This document shows, in pieces, positions 19,730 through 33,954 of a DNA stretch of 64,000 bases; within the stretch, counting starts at the first letter, position 1; the number at the start of each line of letters is the position of its first letter. Origin of the DNA: Porticoccaceae bacterium. GTDB taxonomy: Bacteria > Pseudomonadota > Gammaproteobacteria > Pseudomonadales > Porticoccaceae. The DNA is taken from NCBI GenBank assembly GCA_018069525.1, contig JAGPUQ010000007.1:1-64000 (forward strand), given 5' to 3'. The translations under genes and the position numbers were made by a program. Under the pieces are notes generated by a model. It saw only the letters and a list, made by a program, of their open reading frames with translations, was not told where the DNA came from and searched no databases.

Positions 19730-20212
19730 TCAACTTTCTACGGCCAGTAACACGCTGGCATAACAGGCCAAACCTTCGCCACGACCGGCGAAACCCAAAC
19801 CTTCGGTGGTGGTGGCCTTGACGTTAATTTTCCCCGGATTGCTGCCGGTATCTGCCGCCAGGTTATTAATCATCGACGGGATATAAGCCGAGACCCGTGG
19901 CGCTTCAGCCACGATGGTCATATCTGCGTTAACCAGAGTAAAACGCTGGGCCCTTAATAGGCCAATCGCTCGACGCAGAAACTCTCGGCTATCGGCATCC
20001 TTGTGCTCGGGATCGGAATCCGGAAAATGGCGACCGATGTCACCCAGTCCCGCCGCACCAAACAGCGCATCGCACAGGGAGTGAATCACCACGTCACCAT
20101 CGGAATGTGCCACGATGCCGCGCTTAAATGGAATCGTGACGCCACCCAGAACTACGTGATCGCCATCGCCAAAGCGGTGTACGTCGTAGCCATTACCAAT
20201 CCGGAATGTCAT
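19730..20212 (-). CDS. ispF: 2-C-methyl-D-erythritol 2,4-cyclodiphosphate synthase
   Basis: IspF closes the cyclodiphosphate ring in the MEP pathway to isoprenoids. The 160-residue protein has zinc ligands in GNGYDVHRF (Asp and His near 8-10) and HSDGDVVIHSLCDALFGA (near 36-50), and the C-terminal ATTTEGLGFAGRGEGLAC. It is the trimer-forming normal length. It follows ispD on the same strand with a 36-bp gap that contains a short CATTACTGCTCTC-like duplication. Confidence 0.97.
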   Translation of the reverse strand: MTFRIGNGYDVHRFGDGDHVVLGGVTIPFKRGIVAHSDGDVVIHSLCDALFGAAGLGDIGRHFPDSDPEHKDADSREFLRRAIGLLRAQRFTLVNADMTIVAEAPRVSAYIPSMINNLAADTGSNPGKINVKATTTEGLGFAGRGEGLACYASVLLAVES

Positions 20213-20248
20213 TCTTGTTCTCCTTGATTCATTACTGCTCTCCCTGGT

Positions 20249-21004
20249 TCATTGCTGCTCTCTCGGAGACCGAGGCGAATCCTGATAAGCAAGTATGGCC
20301 TCGACCAACACCATATCCTCGCGGTAAGTGACTTTAATATTATCTCGGCGGCCGCTGACTACTCTGGGCTGATGCCCCGCGGCCTCGAGCGCTGAGGCTT
20401 CGTCGGTGAGCGTCAAACCCTGGTCCCGCGCCTGCTCAAGGGCCGATACTAACAAGGCGTAGCGACACAACTGTGGGGTCATCGCCGTCCACAGCTCCCC
20501 TCTATCCTCGGTGCTCAAAATAAGCCCCTTGTCATCCACTCGCTTGACGGTGTCGGTGACAGCAGCTCCCAGAATACCACCAGCCGGATGATCACCGGCC
20601 AGGCGAATCAGCTGTTTAATATCCTCTGGAGTGACACAAGGTCGCGCCACATCATGCACTAACACCCGGTCGTCCGGCTGCGCCAAATTCGCTAAAGCAA
20701 GCAGCGCCCGCAGCACCGAATCCGCCCGCTCTGCTCCACCCTCGACAGCCATCACGCGAGGATCATTGCTGATGGGCAGCGCGTGCCAATGACTGTCCTG
20801 GGGATGTATCGCCACCACCACACGCTCGGGCTCGACGCTTAAAAGTCGTTCCAGCGTATGGACGATAAGGGCTTTGCCATTGAGTAGCTGGTACTGTTTC
20901 GGAAGGTCAGGCTTGGGAAGATCGGGTTTGGGAAGGTCAGGCTGGACATGTTGCGCAAAGCGCTGCCCCAGGCCTGCGGCGGGAACCACCACCCACAACT
21001 TCAT
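20249..21004 (-). CDS. ispD: 2-C-methyl-D-erythritol 4-phosphate cytidylyltransferase
   Basis: IspD couples CTP with methylerythritol phosphate in the MEP pathway. The 251-residue protein has the CTP loop VVPAAGLGQRF at 4-14 and later RVLVHDVARPCVTPEDI and TDEASALEAAGHQPRVVSG. The unusual part is residues 22-36: the pentapeptide PDLPK appears three times in a row before QYQLLNGKALIVHTL. Normally a single PKQY follows the loop. The DNA shows a 15-bp tandem repeat (about 20896-20945), so this is an in-frame expansion at the nucleotide-binding loop. The start overlaps the end of ftsB. Confidence 0.95.
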   Translation of the reverse strand: MKLWVVVPAAGLGQRFAQHVQPDLPKPDLPKPDLPKQYQLLNGKALIVHTLERLLSVEPERVVVAIHPQDSHWHALPISNDPRVMAVEGGAERADSVLRALLALANLAQPDDRVLVHDVARPCVTPEDIKQLIRLAGDHPAGGILGAAVTDTVKRVDDKGLILSTEDRGELWTAMTPQLCRYALLVSALEQARDQGLTLTDEASALEAAGHQPRVVSGRRDNIKVTYREDMVLVEAILAYQDSPRSPREQQ

Positions 21005-21321
21005 CGGGAATTTTCCGTTGCGGTATTGGGTTGACTACCTTCGGAATGATCACCATCGAGAATCATATAGAAAGTCTCGTTGTTTTTAATCATGCCCAAA
21101 TCCCTGCGCGCACGCTCCTCAACACCCGCCATCCCGGTCTTCAGTTCTTCTACATCGGCGGCCAGTGCTGCGTTACGCTGCTGCAACTGCGCATTGCGCT
21201 GACGCTGGTCTTCTACCTGACCTTGAAAGAGAGCTTGCTCACCAAGACTGCCCTCGCCATACCAAAGTCGGTATTGGAGACCCGCAAAGACGACTACCAA
21301 AATTACAATTAACCAACGCAT
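21001..21321 (-). CDS. ftsB: Cell division protein FtsB
   Basis: FtsB is a bitopic membrane protein that joins FtsL and FtsQ at the division septum. The 106-residue protein has one N-terminal membrane segment (residues 2-18, RWLIVILVVVFAGLQYRLW) and then a coiled coil (about 28-70, with QRNAQLQQRNAALAADVEEL). The ARRDLGMIKNNETFYMI segment is family-typical. It lies between eno and ispD, the standard place, and overlaps the ispD start by four bases. Confidence 0.93.
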   Translation of the reverse strand: MRWLIVILVVVFAGLQYRLWYGEGSLGEQALFQGQVEDQRQRNAQLQQRNAALAADVEELKTGMAGVEERARRDLGMIKNNETFYMILDGDHSEGSQPNTATENSR

Positions 21322-21439
21322 GGGGGGATTCTAACAGGCTGATACCGGGTATCTGCTGAAAACGCGCTTCTCACAGTCATTACGCAGTCGTCGTGAAGCA
21401 ATAAGCATTTCCTCTCAGCCCCGGAGGCGAAGAGTCTTC

Positions 21440-25271
<3,832 letters not shown>

Positions 25272-25326
25272 TTAAGCCCTTTATGAAAAGTAAGCCTTAC
25301 GCATAAAACACCGGCATATGGTCAAA

Positions 25327-25592
25327 TGCCACAACCGGATCGAGTGCCGCAGCGAGATCAGGTGCCACAGCGAGATCAAGTGCCACAGCGAGATCAAGTG
25401 CCACAGCGAGATCAAGTGCCACAGCGAGATCAAGTGCTACAGCGAAATCAGGTGCTACAGCGAAATCAGGTGCTACAGCGAGATCAAGTGCTACAGCGAA
25501 ATCAGGTGCTACAGCGAAATCAGGTGCCACAGCTAAATCAGGTGCCACAGCTAAATCAGGTGCTACAGCTAAATCAAACACCACAGTAAAAT
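25327..25592. repeat. 18-bp minisatellite between tilS and pyrG
   Basis: About 14-15 head-to-tail copies of an 18-bp unit (consensus AGCGAGATCAAGTGCCAC) fill most of the 476-bp gap upstream of pyrG. Variants alternate between GAGATCAAG and GAAATCAGG, GCCAC and GCTAC, and AGCGA and AGCTA, with neighbouring copies most alike. Because 18 is a multiple of three, frames stay open and both strands show repetitive ORFs (for example LAVAPD on the minus strand). I consider these by-products. The remaining bases 25593-25747 show no gene. Confidence 0.92.
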
Positions 25593-25747
25593 TAATACTA
25601 TAGTAAAATATTTAGGTCACTAGCGAGCGAATAGTTCGGTATTTTCGCACCGAAATTGCCGCCAAAGGATGGGAAATTAGCGTACCAGAAAGGTGGCAGG
25701 CACTCAATTGGAATCCGTCATTTAGGGCTCTATTTCGTTACTCACAT

Positions 25748-27295
25748 TCATGGCTGACGTTCATCAGCCAAACCCCTCACCGGCGTCCAAGATAGCCTCC
25801 AACCACTCCGCTCAGCACCGGCCTGGAAGCCCTCACACACCCAAACATCGCCAACCGCAGCCAATTCATCGTCGATATAAATTAACGGGATGCGGTCGCG
25901 TAGCCAGGGTTCGAGGTGATATTCCTGAAACAGTTTTTTGAGTGTGGTGGACGCACTGCGTGCCACCGGTTGGCAGCGTTCACCGCCCTGACGAAACGCT
26001 ACGCTCACCACCGCACCCGGCGGCACAGACAAGCCCTGCCCCCCCTTCTGATGCGGGCTCTGATACGAGTGCTGGTGCTGATGCAAGTACTGAGAGCCAC
26101 TTAACTCACCACCGCCGGGCAAGGCTAAGGGTTTTTCCAGGGATTGCCACCGTAGAGGAGCGCTTAACTCAGGGGCGATACTCATCGCTTGCCAGTCAAC
26201 AGGCAGGCAATACAAACGTTGGTTAAAACGCCGCCACTCACCACCCGGCCAGGTGACTACCGGGTTAGCGTCGTCCTGGGCCTCAATTAAGTCGGAAAAC
26301 ACCGCCTCGATGGCGCGATGGCCTGGAGCGGTTTTAGTGGCAGTACTTAGAGCGTCTGTGCTTAGAGCGTCTGTGCTTAGAGCGCTTCCACTTTGAGCAT
26401 CAGCACTTTGAGGGCAAAAGGAGCACCAATGCCGAAGCACATTGCGCTGTCGATAGTCCGGCAGGGACAGGAGTAAATCCAGCGACAAGCTTTCTCCAAC
26501 ACGAGCGGCTTGCACATCGAGACCGGCCAGATCCAGCGCCGCCAGATCAGCGTTCAGCTTTTCTGACTGTTCACTATGACTCGCACTACGCCCCACCCGG
26601 GCAGCTAAATTCGGCCAGCGCTCCAGCAGGGCGGGAATCACCCGATGGCGAAGGTAGTTGCGGTCGTAATCAATACGCAGATTACTCTCGTCCTCAATCC
26701 AGCTCAGCTTGTGAGCTTCGGCGTAGTGCCTCAAGTCGGATCGGGGAAGAGCCAATAAAGGTCGCAGTACACGTCCCTGTTTTAGTGCGCGCTCGGCGGG
26801 AATTCCCGCCAGACCACGAGCACCCGCCCCCCGCAGCAAACGATACAACACAGTTTCTACCTGATCGTCGGCGTGGTGGCCCAGCACCAGCACATCATCT
26901 GCTGAAATTTTATGATCAAACACCCGATAGCGGGCCGCCCGCGCACTGGCCTCTGGACCGGAGCCATCGCTGTGCACGGTGACTCGCTCGATATCACAGG
27001 CGACACCCAGTTCATCACAAACCGACTGGCAGTGCTGTTGCCAGGCATCGGCATTGGGTGAAAGTTGGTGGTTGATATGCAGGGCGGTAACGCGATCCAC
27101 ACCCAGACGAGTGCAGACAAGATGAAGTAGGGTATGGGAATCCAGTCCGCCGCTATAGCCAACATAGATATGCCGGGCCTCGCGTAGGGGCGCGAGCGCC
27201 GCGTTTAGTTCCAGGTCATCCCCAGTACTATCAATAACGCTATCAGTAGTGCTGTTGGTATCAATATCAGCACCCTCGCCGGGGGGCGTACTCAA
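25748..27295 (-). CDS. tilS: tRNA(Ile)-lysidine synthetase
   Basis: TilS converts C34 of the CAU-anticodon tRNA-Ile to lysidine so that it reads AUA. The 515-residue protein has the PP-loop [13 protein letters not shown] near 48, the [19 protein letters not shown] catalytic region near 140 and [15 protein letters not shown]. It is longer than usual (about 430-450). Extra length comes from an acidic N-terminus ([15 protein letters not shown]) and from a pentapeptide repeat near 305-318 (ALSTD copies), matching a 15-bp DNA repeat at about 26340-26385. It overlaps the end of accA by four bases. Confidence 0.95.
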   Translation of the reverse strand: MSTPPGEGADIDTNSTTDSVIDSTGDDLELNAALAPLREARHIYVGYSGGLDSHTLLHLVCTRLGVDRVTALHINHQLSPNADAWQQHCQSVCDELGVACDIERVTVHSDGSGPEASARAARYRVFDHKISADDVLVLGHHADDQVETVLYRLLRGAGARGLAGIPAERALKQGRVLRPLLALPRSDLRHYAEAHKLSWIEDESNLRIDYDRNYLRHRVIPALLERWPNLAARVGRSASHSEQSEKLNADLAALDLAGLDVQAARVGESLSLDLLLSLPDYRQRNVLRHWCSFCPQSADAQSGSALSTDALSTDALSTATKTAPGHRAIEAVFSDLIEAQDDANPVVTWPGGEWRRFNQRLYCLPVDWQAMSIAPELSAPLRWQSLEKPLALPGGGELSGSQYLHQHQHSYQSPHQKGGQGLSVPPGAVVSVAFRQGGERCQPVARSASTTLKKLFQEYHLEPWLRDRIPLIYIDDELAAVGDVWVCEGFQAGAERSGWRLSWTPVRGLADERQP

Positions 27296-28245
27296 CCATT
27301 GCCGTAGGACATCAGGCGTTCAAAACGTTTTTCGAGGAGAGCGTCTAAAGGCTGCTGTTGCAGGGCTTCGAGTTGCTCAGTTAATTTTTGTTGCAGGGTC
27401 GCGACCATGGCATCGACATCGCGATGGGCACCGCCGAGGGGTTCGGGAATGGTTTCGTCGACAATGCCCAGGTCTTCCAGAATGCTTGAGGTTACTCCCA
27501 TGGCTTCAGCGGCCAGCGGCGCTTTTTCTGCCGTTTTCCAAATAATATTGGCGCAGCCCTCGGGGGAAATAACAAAGTAAGTGGAGTATTGCAGCATGTT
27601 GAGCCAGTCGCCGACACCGATGGCAATCGCACCCCCGGAACTGCCTTCGCCAATCACGGTGCAGATAATCGGTGTGCGCAGCCGCGACATCACCGCCAAA
27701 TTCTGCGCGATGGACTGGCTGATACCGCGCTCTTCAGAATCGATGCCCGGATAAGCACCGGGCGTATCAATAAAGGTCAGCACCGGCATCGAAAAACGCT
27801 CGGCCATTTCCATCAAACGCAGCGCTTTGCGATAGCCTTCCGGCTTGGGCATACCAAAATTGCGATACACTTTTTGATTGACGCCACGACCCTTTTCTTC
27901 GGCAATCACTACTACCGGCTTACCGTCGAGACGGGCTACACCGCCAATAATGGCTTTGTCGTCGCCAAACTGGCGATCGCCGTGAAGCTCATCAAAATCG
28001 GGAAACATGCGCTCTATATAATCCGTGGAGTAAGGCCGCAGCGGGTGCCGAGCAATTTGCACCACCTGCCACGCACTTAAGTCGGAGAAAATACCGGCAG
28101 TCAACTTGCGGGATTTTTCGCTCAGAGTGGCGATTTCTTCCGCAATATTCAGTTGATCAGTATCGTTGCCCACCAGCCGGAGCTCATCAATTTTGGCTTC
28201 CAGCTCGGCAATAGGTTGTTCAAAGTCTAGATAATCGAGGTTCAT
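27292..28245 (-). CDS. accA: Acetyl-CoA carboxylase carboxyltransferase subunit alpha
   Basis: AccA with AccD transfers the carboxyl group from biotin to acetyl-CoA, the committed step of fatty acid synthesis. The 317-residue protein starts [19 protein letters not shown] and contains the oxyanion-type segments [32 protein letters not shown] and [15 protein letters not shown]. It lies downstream of dnaE (99 bp) and overlaps tilS, giving the familiar order dnaE-accA-tilS. Confidence 0.98.
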   Translation of the reverse strand: MNLDYLDFEQPIAELEAKIDELRLVGNDTDQLNIAEEIATLSEKSRKLTAGIFSDLSAWQVVQIARHPLRPYSTDYIERMFPDFDELHGDRQFGDDKAIIGGVARLDGKPVVVIAEEKGRGVNQKVYRNFGMPKPEGYRKALRLMEMAERFSMPVLTFIDTPGAYPGIDSEERGISQSIAQNLAVMSRLRTPIICTVIGEGSSGGAIAIGVGDWLNMLQYSTYFVISPEGCANIIWKTAEKAPLAAEAMGVTSSILEDLGIVDETIPEPLGGAHRDVDAMVATLQQKLTEQLEALQQQPLDALLEKRFERLMSYGNG

Positions 28246-28344
28246 GTCACTCTGTTCCGGTTAAAGCTTCCAATCAATCGTTGTTACAGCCCGTGTCCTG
28301 CTTTGGTCCTGCTTGCTGTTCGGGTTTATCCGCTCTTTAGCTCT

Positions 28345-31300
28345 TCAATAATTCAGTTGCACACTGTCGCGGCCGAAATTATCTCGTAGTTGCGACAAAA
28401 GTTCATCCTCCGGGTTCACCGCCCAGGCTTTTGGCAGAGCCACATCGCCAACCGCACCACGGCGGCGATAACGCAAGCGCAACGGACAAACGCCATTACC
28501 GTTACCGCTGCCATTACTACTGACGCTGCCGCTGCCGCTGCCATCACTGCTGCTATCACCACCGCGATAAGGCTCGAGAATGGTTTGCAGAGTCGCAACA
28601 CTGTTGTCCTCCAGCGCATCGGCACGCAGCTCCAGCACCAGGCTTTTGAGGTGCATGCGCCGGGTTTCCATCAGGGTTTTGATCTCATCGGCGCGCATTT
28701 TAAGCCCACCGCTGTAATCGTCTTCACTGACGACGCCGTCCACGACAAGGATAGCATCTTTGACGATTTTCTCTCGATATTTACCGAATGGCTCGGCAAA
28801 TATGGCTATCTCGAGGCGTCCGCTGCGGTCATCCAGGGTAATGAAACACATGGTATCGCCGCGCCGGGTTCTCATGGTGCGGGTGGCGACCACCAAACCT
28901 ACGACACGCTGCCCATCTTTCGACGCCTGCAACTGCTTAATACGCCTGGGGGCAAAATCGTTCACTTCGTCAGCGTACTCGTCGAGGGGATGACCGGTTA
29001 AATACAGCCCCAGAGTTTCTTTCTCACCCTGCAAGCGCTCCTTTGAACTAAAACCGGATAGCGCATAAGACCCTTTTCCGCCAGGCCCAGCGCTGCCGGA
29101 AGACGCCCGACCCGAGGCCTGCGCCAGGACTAACTTACCTGTCATTGCACCACTTGCTGCTGGCGCGTCACCGAACAAATCGCTCATACCCGCATCGTTA
29201 TTGCGGGTTTGCTGATCGGCCAATTTGACCGCGTCCTCCATGGAGAACAACAACTCTGCCCGCCCCCGCCCGATGTCGAGTACATCGGCACTGGAGTTGG
29301 CCCCGTTGGTGTTTTTGCCAACGGTGTCACCGCCGGAAACAACGCTATCCAAAGCACCGCTGCGAATCAATGCTTCCAGCGCTCGCTTATTAACTTTGCG
29401 CAGATCAATGCGCGCGCAAAAATCCAGTAAATCGGCAAAGGGCCCCGACGCCCGAGCCGCGATAATGGCGTCCACCGGGCCATGGCCAAGCCCTTTAATG
29501 GCACCGAGACCATAAATAATGCTACCGTCGGCCGCCACCGAGAAAGAGTGCATGCCTTCATTCACATCGGGCGGGCGAATAGCCACTTTCATACTGCGGC
29601 ACTCGTCAATAAGTGTCACAATTTTATCGGTATTCTGCATATCCGCCGACAGTACCGCCGCCATAAATGCGGAGGGGTAATGGGCTTTTAACCACGCGGT
29701 TTGATACGCCAGCAAAGCGTAAGCGGCAGAGTGAGATTTGTTAAAACCGTAACCGGCAAACTTTTCCATCAAGTCGAAAATATTTTCGGCAAGCTGCTTT
29801 TCGATATTATTATCTTGAGCACCCGTGACAAAGATTTTCCTTTGGTGGGCCATTTCTTCAGGTTTTTTCTTACCCATCGCCCGACGCAATAAATCCGCCG
29901 CACCGAGGGTAAAACCACCCAGCACCTGAGCGATCTGCATCACCTGTTCCTGATACAAAATAATGCCGTAGGTGGGCTCCAGTACCGGCTTTAAATCCGC
30001 GTGCTGGTATTTGGCATGGGGATAAGCCACCTGCTGGCGACCGTGCTTGCGATCGATAAAATCGTCCACCATGCCGGACTGCAAAGGCCCGGGACGAAAT
30101 AAAGCCACCAGCGCGACAATGTCCTCAAAACGGCCGGGTTCGAGGCGCGTAATCAGGTCTTTAATACCCCGGGATTCCAGCTGGAACACGGCCGTGGTTT
30201 GAGCTTTTTTGAGTAAGTCGTAAGTGGCTTCGTCATCCAGGGGAATGGCCCTGATGTCCAGCTCGCCTTCGCCTTGCACCGCGCGTTGTCGGTTGGCATT
30301 GTCGACGGCCCAATCAATAATAGTGAGTGTGCGCAGGCCGAGAAAATCGAATTTCACCAGCCCGGCTTCTTCCACATCATCCTTATCGAACTGGGTGACC
30401 AGTCCCTCGCCCACTTCGTCGCAGTACAAGGGCGAAAAATCAGTGAGCACGGTAGGCGCAATCACTACACCCCCGGCATGCTTGCCGACGTTGCGCGTGA
30501 CACCCTCCAACTGCAGGGCCATATCCCAAATTTCCTGAGCTTCGTCGTCGCCTTTCAGAAACTCCTGTAGCGGCTCTTCCTGGGCTAAGGCTGTTTCCAG
30601 AGTCATACCAATTTCGAGGGGAATCATCTTGGATAATTTATCGGCTAAACCGTAGGATTTGCCCTGCACCCGCGCCACATCGCGCACCACTGCCTTGGCG
30701 GCCATGGTGCCAAAAGTAATAATTTGAGACACCGCATCGCGGCCGTAGCGGTCCGATACATAAGCGATGACCCGATCCCGATTCTCCATGCAGAAATCAA
30801 TATCGAAATCGGGCATGGAAACCCGCTCGGGATTGAGAAAGCGTTCAAACAGCAGATCGTATTCGAGGGGATCGAGATCGGTAATCTCGAGGGCATAGGC
30901 CACCAGCGAACCGGCACCGGAACCTCGACCTGGCCCAACCGGAATATCGTTTTCCTTAGCCCAGCGAATAAAGTCCATCACGATCAGGAAGTAACCGGAA
31001 AAACCCATCTGCGTAATGGTGTTGAGTTCGAAGTCCAGGCGGTCTAAGTAAACCTGCCGCTGTTCCTCGAAATCCGCATCGTTGGGATTAAGCAGCGTCA
31101 GCAGGCGCTTTCCCAGGCCTTCCAAAGAAACTGTCCGAAAGAATTCGTCCGGGGTAAGCCCTTCGGGAATCGGATAATTGGGCAAGCGCATATCGCCCAA
31201 ACGCAATTCCAAATTACAGCGCTTGGCGATCTCTACGGTGTTTGCGAGGGCTTCGGGCAGATCGGCAAACAGTTCGGCCATTTCCTCTGGCGAACGTAAA

Positions 31301-32028
31301 TACTGTTGCTCACTGTAGCTGTGCTCGCGGCGTGGATCGTCGAGGGTACGGCTCTGGCCAATACAGACCCGGGCTTCATGGGCTTCAAATTGCTCGGGCT
31401 TGAGAAAGCGCACATCGTTAGTGGCCACCACCGGACAGTTTTTTGCTGCCGCCAGCGCTACGGCTTCACCGAGATAACGATCTTCCCCCGCCCGCCCGGT
31501 GCGCTGTAATTCCAGATAGAAACGCTCGGGGAAATCCTGCATCCAGGCGTCGAGCAATAATTCAGCTTCGCCGGTGCTGCCGATAATGGCCTGCCCAATA
31601 TTGCCTTCGCGACCACCGGACAGAGCAATTAAGCCCTCGGACAGATCACTAATCCACTGGCGACGCACGGTGGGTCGACCCAGTACCTGACCCTCGAGAT
31701 AACTCTTCGAAATCAGTTGGGTCAGATTGCGGTAGCCGGTCTGGTTTTGTACCAGCAAGGTAATACGCGCAGGCGAGCCACCCTCGGCTTCGCTCTGCAC
31801 CATCAACTCACTGCCACAAATCAGTTTGACGCCAGCGCCCTGCGCGGCTTTATAGGCTTTGACCAGGGCGAAAAAATTGCTGATGTCGGTGAGCGCCACG
31901 GCGGGCATACCCAACTCCCGCACCTGCTCCATCAAGGGGCGGATGCGGACGATGCCGTCTATCAGCGAGTACTCACTGTGGATGCTGAGGTGAATAAAAC
32001 CGGGGGTGAGAGGAGTGGCTGCGGTCAC
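28345..32028 (-). CDS. dnaE: DNA polymerase III alpha subunit
   Basis: DnaE is the replicative polymerase. The 1227-residue protein has an N-terminal PHP domain (FIHLSIHSEYSLIDGIV), the polymerase active-site aspartates in MPDFDIDFCMENRD, GPGRGSGAGSLVAYAL and the GKHAGGVVIAP segment. It also has a helix-hairpin-helix region and an OB fold (QRVVGLVVATRTMRTRRGD). It exceeds the usual 1160 residues. One cause is a glycine/serine/asparagine repeat near 1156-1180 (GSGSGSVSSNGSGNGNG), encoded by CTGCCG/TTACCG-like triplets at about 28490-28560. It overlaps nothing and follows a KAS III gene by six bases. Confidence 0.97.
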   Translation of the reverse strand: MTAATPLTPGFIHLSIHSEYSLIDGIVRIRPLMEQVRELGMPAVALTDISNFFALVKAYKAAQGAGVKLICGSELMVQSEAEGGSPARITLLVQNQTGYRNLTQLISKSYLEGQVLGRPTVRRQWISDLSEGLIALSGGREGNIGQAIIGSTGEAELLLDAWMQDFPERFYLELQRTGRAGEDRYLGEAVALAAAKNCPVVATNDVRFLKPEQFEAHEARVCIGQSRTLDDPRREHSYSEQQYLRSPEEMAELFADLPEALANTVEIAKRCNLELRLGDMRLPNYPIPEGLTPDEFFRTVSLEGLGKRLLTLLNPNDADFEEQRQVYLDRLDFELNTITQMGFSGYFLIVMDFIRWAKENDIPVGPGRGSGAGSLVAYALEITDLDPLEYDLLFERFLNPERVSMPDFDIDFCMENRDRVIAYVSDRYGRDAVSQIITFGTMAAKAVVRDVARVQGKSYGLADKLSKMIPLEIGMTLETALAQEEPLQEFLKGDDEAQEIWDMALQLEGVTRNVGKHAGGVVIAPTVLTDFSPLYCDEVGEGLVTQFDKDDVEEAGLVKFDFLGLRTLTIIDWAVDNANRQRAVQGEGELDIRAIPLDDEATYDLLKKAQTTAVFQLESRGIKDLITRLEPGRFEDIVALVALFRPGPLQSGMVDDFIDRKHGRQQVAYPHAKYQHADLKPVLEPTYGIILYQEQVMQIAQVLGGFTLGAADLLRRAMGKKKPEEMAHQRKIFVTGAQDNNIEKQLAENIFDLMEKFAGYGFNKSHSAAYALLAYQTAWLKAHYPSAFMAAVLSADMQNTDKIVTLIDECRSMKVAIRPPDVNEGMHSFSVAADGSIIYGLGAIKGLGHGPVDAIIAARASGPFADLLDFCARIDLRKVNKRALEALIRSGALDSVVSGGDTVGKNTNGANSSADVLDIGRGRAELLFSMEDAVKLADQQTRNNDAGMSDLFGDAPAASGAMTGKLVLAQASGRASSGSAGPGGKGSYALSGFSSKERLQGEKETLGLYLTGHPLDEYADEVNDFAPRRIKQLQASKDGQRVVGLVVATRTMRTRRGDTMCFITLDDRSGRLEIAIFAEPFGKYREKIVKDAILVVDGVVSEDDYSGGLKMRADEIKTLMETRRMHLKSLVLELRADALEDNSVATLQTILEPYRGGDSSSDGSGSGSVSSNGSGNGNGVCPLRLRYRRRGAVGDVALPKAWAVNPEDELLSQLRDNFGRDSVQLNY

Positions 32029-32034
32029 AGGTTT

Positions 32035-33117
32035 TCAGTTCGTCTGTTCGTAGGCCTGGCGGCGAGCGATTGCTGCGTTGATCAAGTCCAACCCGGTTTT
32101 ATCCGTGGGCGGCAAGCTAATATCGGTTTCGCCCAGGGGAGTGACGCGCTCGCCCCATTTCAGCAGACTGGCGCCCCAGGTGAGTCCCGCGCCGAAAGCG
32201 GTAAAGAGAATATTCATGCCGGGTTTCACGCGACCCTGCTCGAGCGCTTCAATTAAGGCAATAGGAATACTGCTGGTTGAAGTGTTGGCATACTTATCCA
32301 GAGTCAACACGACCTTGTCCATATCGCCACCGATGCGCCTGACCACGGCTTCGACAATGCGGGCGTTCGCCTGGTGGGGAATAATCAGGTCGAGATCGTC
32401 GAGTCCTAAACCCGCTTCCGCCACCACGGCTTCGCAGGCATCGCCCATGCCTTTAACGGCCTTTTTGAAAATTTCCTGGCCACTGAATACAATCGAGACG
32501 TCCAGGGGTCGAAACTGGGCAATGGCATCGAGGCCAAAATCTGGCACCGCCAGTAACTCGCGAGTATCGGGTACACAACCTAATTTACCGGCAACAAACC
32601 CGGCTTCGTTGTCGGACGCTTGCAGCACTATCGCACCGGCACCATCGCCAAATAAGATGGCAGACTCGCGCAGCGACCAGTTCATCAAGGAGCTCAGGCG
32701 CTCGGAACCCACCACCAGGGCAGTTTTAATACTGCCGGCGCGGATCATGTCCGACATCATATTGAAAGAATAGACGAAACCCGTGCAAGCGGCATTGATG
32801 TCAACTGCCGCGGCATTACTGGCGCCGAGTGCGTTCTGCAACATCGACGCGGTGTTGGGAATACATTCATCGGGAGTAGACGTAGCGAAGGCAATCATAT
32901 CCACTTGCTCGGCGGAAATACCCGCAGCGGCGAGCGCTCGAGCACTGGCGACCCTGGCAAGCTCCGCATTAGTGACATGACTGATGCGCCGCTCCTGAAT
33001 CCCTGTGCGACTCACTATCCACTCATTGGAAGTGTCCATGAGCGTTTCAATATCGGCGTTGGTAAGTACAGCCGGGGGCAAGCATCGGCCCCAGCCGGTA
33101 ATATCAGCGTAAATCAT
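32035..33117 (-). CDS. 3-oxoacyl-ACP synthase III (FabH-like)
   Basis: KAS III enzymes condense an acyl-CoA with malonyl-ACP. The catalytic triad is present: Cys111 in NAACTGFVYS, His in IIPHQANARI and Asn in KYANTSTSSIP. The C-terminal GAGLTWGASLLKWG is canonical. It is 360 residues against about 320 for E. coli FabH, with an extra C-terminal tail of some 35 residues. The gene lies between rnhB and dnaE, where relatives usually have nothing. It may be a second KAS III, for example one drawing acyl-CoA from beta-oxidation as known for PA3286 of Pseudomonas, but the substrate cannot be read from sequence. Confidence 0.9.
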   Translation of the reverse strand: MIYADITGWGRCLPPAVLTNADIETLMDTSNEWIVSRTGIQERRISHVTNAELARVASARALAAAGISAEQVDMIAFATSTPDECIPNTASMLQNALGASNAAAVDINAACTGFVYSFNMMSDMIRAGSIKTALVVGSERLSSLMNWSLRESAILFGDGAGAIVLQASDNEAGFVAGKLGCVPDTRELLAVPDFGLDAIAQFRPLDVSIVFSGQEIFKKAVKGMGDACEAVVAEAGLGLDDLDLIIPHQANARIVEAVVRRIGGDMDKVVLTLDKYANTSTSSIPIALIEALEQGRVKPGMNILFTAFGAGLTWGASLLKWGERVTPLGETDISLPPTDKTGLDLINAAIARRQAYEQTN

Positions 33118-33325
33118 TCAATTTTCCGTTTCATTCGTGTTGCGCGAGCTCTCGATAGAAGGTGCTTATCTGCACTAAGCGAATCGGCAATAAGCGAAAC
33201 GATGGCCGCACCCGTGCAGCCAAGGTATGCCGACGATTGTCCAGCAGTTGCCTGCCAAGTTCAACGCACTTATGACACATTCACGACAATTTTATGAGAA
33301 CTTGATCCGTATTCGATAAAAACGT

Positions 33326-33949
33326 TCAGGATAGCCCCTGCACAACTTTTCGCACCGGCGCAAACGACCGTCTGTGTTGCGGACAGGCACCGAGTTTCGT
33401 CAACGCGACAAGATGCTCAGCAGTGCCGTAGCCTTTGTGTTTAGCAAAGCCATAACCGGGATATTGCTCATCCAAAACTACCAGCTCTCGATCCCGGGTC
33501 ACTTTGGCAATAATGGACGCCGCACTAATACAGGGTATCTGGCCGTCGCCGCCAATCACCGCCTCAGCAGCGTAAGACCAATCCGGCAAGCGGTTGCCAT
33601 CGACTGCGACAAATTCCGCCGTTAATTTGCTACCGCCGGTGTTTATGCCACCCCCGGCCAAACCCGCAACCGCTCGCTTCATCGCCAGCAAACTGGCTTG
33701 CAGGATATTGATATCGTCGATCTCCGCCGCCGAGGCGCGCGCCACGGACCAGGATCGAGCCTTATTAATAATTTCTTCGTAAAGTTTCTCCCGCCGCAGC
33801 GGGGATAATTTTTTTGAATCGGCCAATCCCGCAATGGGGCGAGAACTATCCAGAATTACCGCAGCGGCGACCACGTCACCGGCCAGACAACCGCGCCCCA
33901 CCTCGTCGACACCGGCTAGCAATTCGCCGCAGTACTGCTCTAGTCGCAT
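33326..33949 (-). CDS. rnhB: Ribonuclease HII
   Basis: RNase HII cuts the RNA strand of RNA-DNA hybrids and removes single ribonucleotides. I start it at 33949 ([20 protein letters not shown]), five bases after the lpxB stop; a start at 34009 would overlap lpxB and add unrelated residues. The 207-residue protein has the acidic site [30 protein letters not shown] and the [33 protein letters not shown] region, quoted only in part here. It belongs to the lpxA-lpxB-rnhB run. Confidence 0.95.
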   Translation of the reverse strand: MRLEQYCGELLAGVDEVGRGCLAGDVVAAAVILDSSRPIAGLADSKKLSPLRREKLYEEIINKARSWSVARASAAEIDDINILQASLLAMKRAVAGLAGGGINTGGSKLTAEFVAVDGNRLPDWSYAAEAVIGGDGQIPCISAASIIAKVTRDRELVVLDEQYPGYGFAKHKGYGTAEHLVALTKLGACPQHRRSFAPVRKVVQGLS

Positions 33950-33954
33950 CGCAG

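Noticed and set aside
25297-25584. Minus-strand 95-residue ORF made of LAVAPD repeats
   Set aside because: It is the translation of the 18-bp minisatellite; the frame stays open because 18 is divisible by three. There is no ribosome-binding site, and similar ORFs exist on the other strand.
25327-25592. Possible CRISPR array
   Set aside because: The units are contiguous with no unique spacers, so it is a tandem repeat, not repeat-spacer-repeat.
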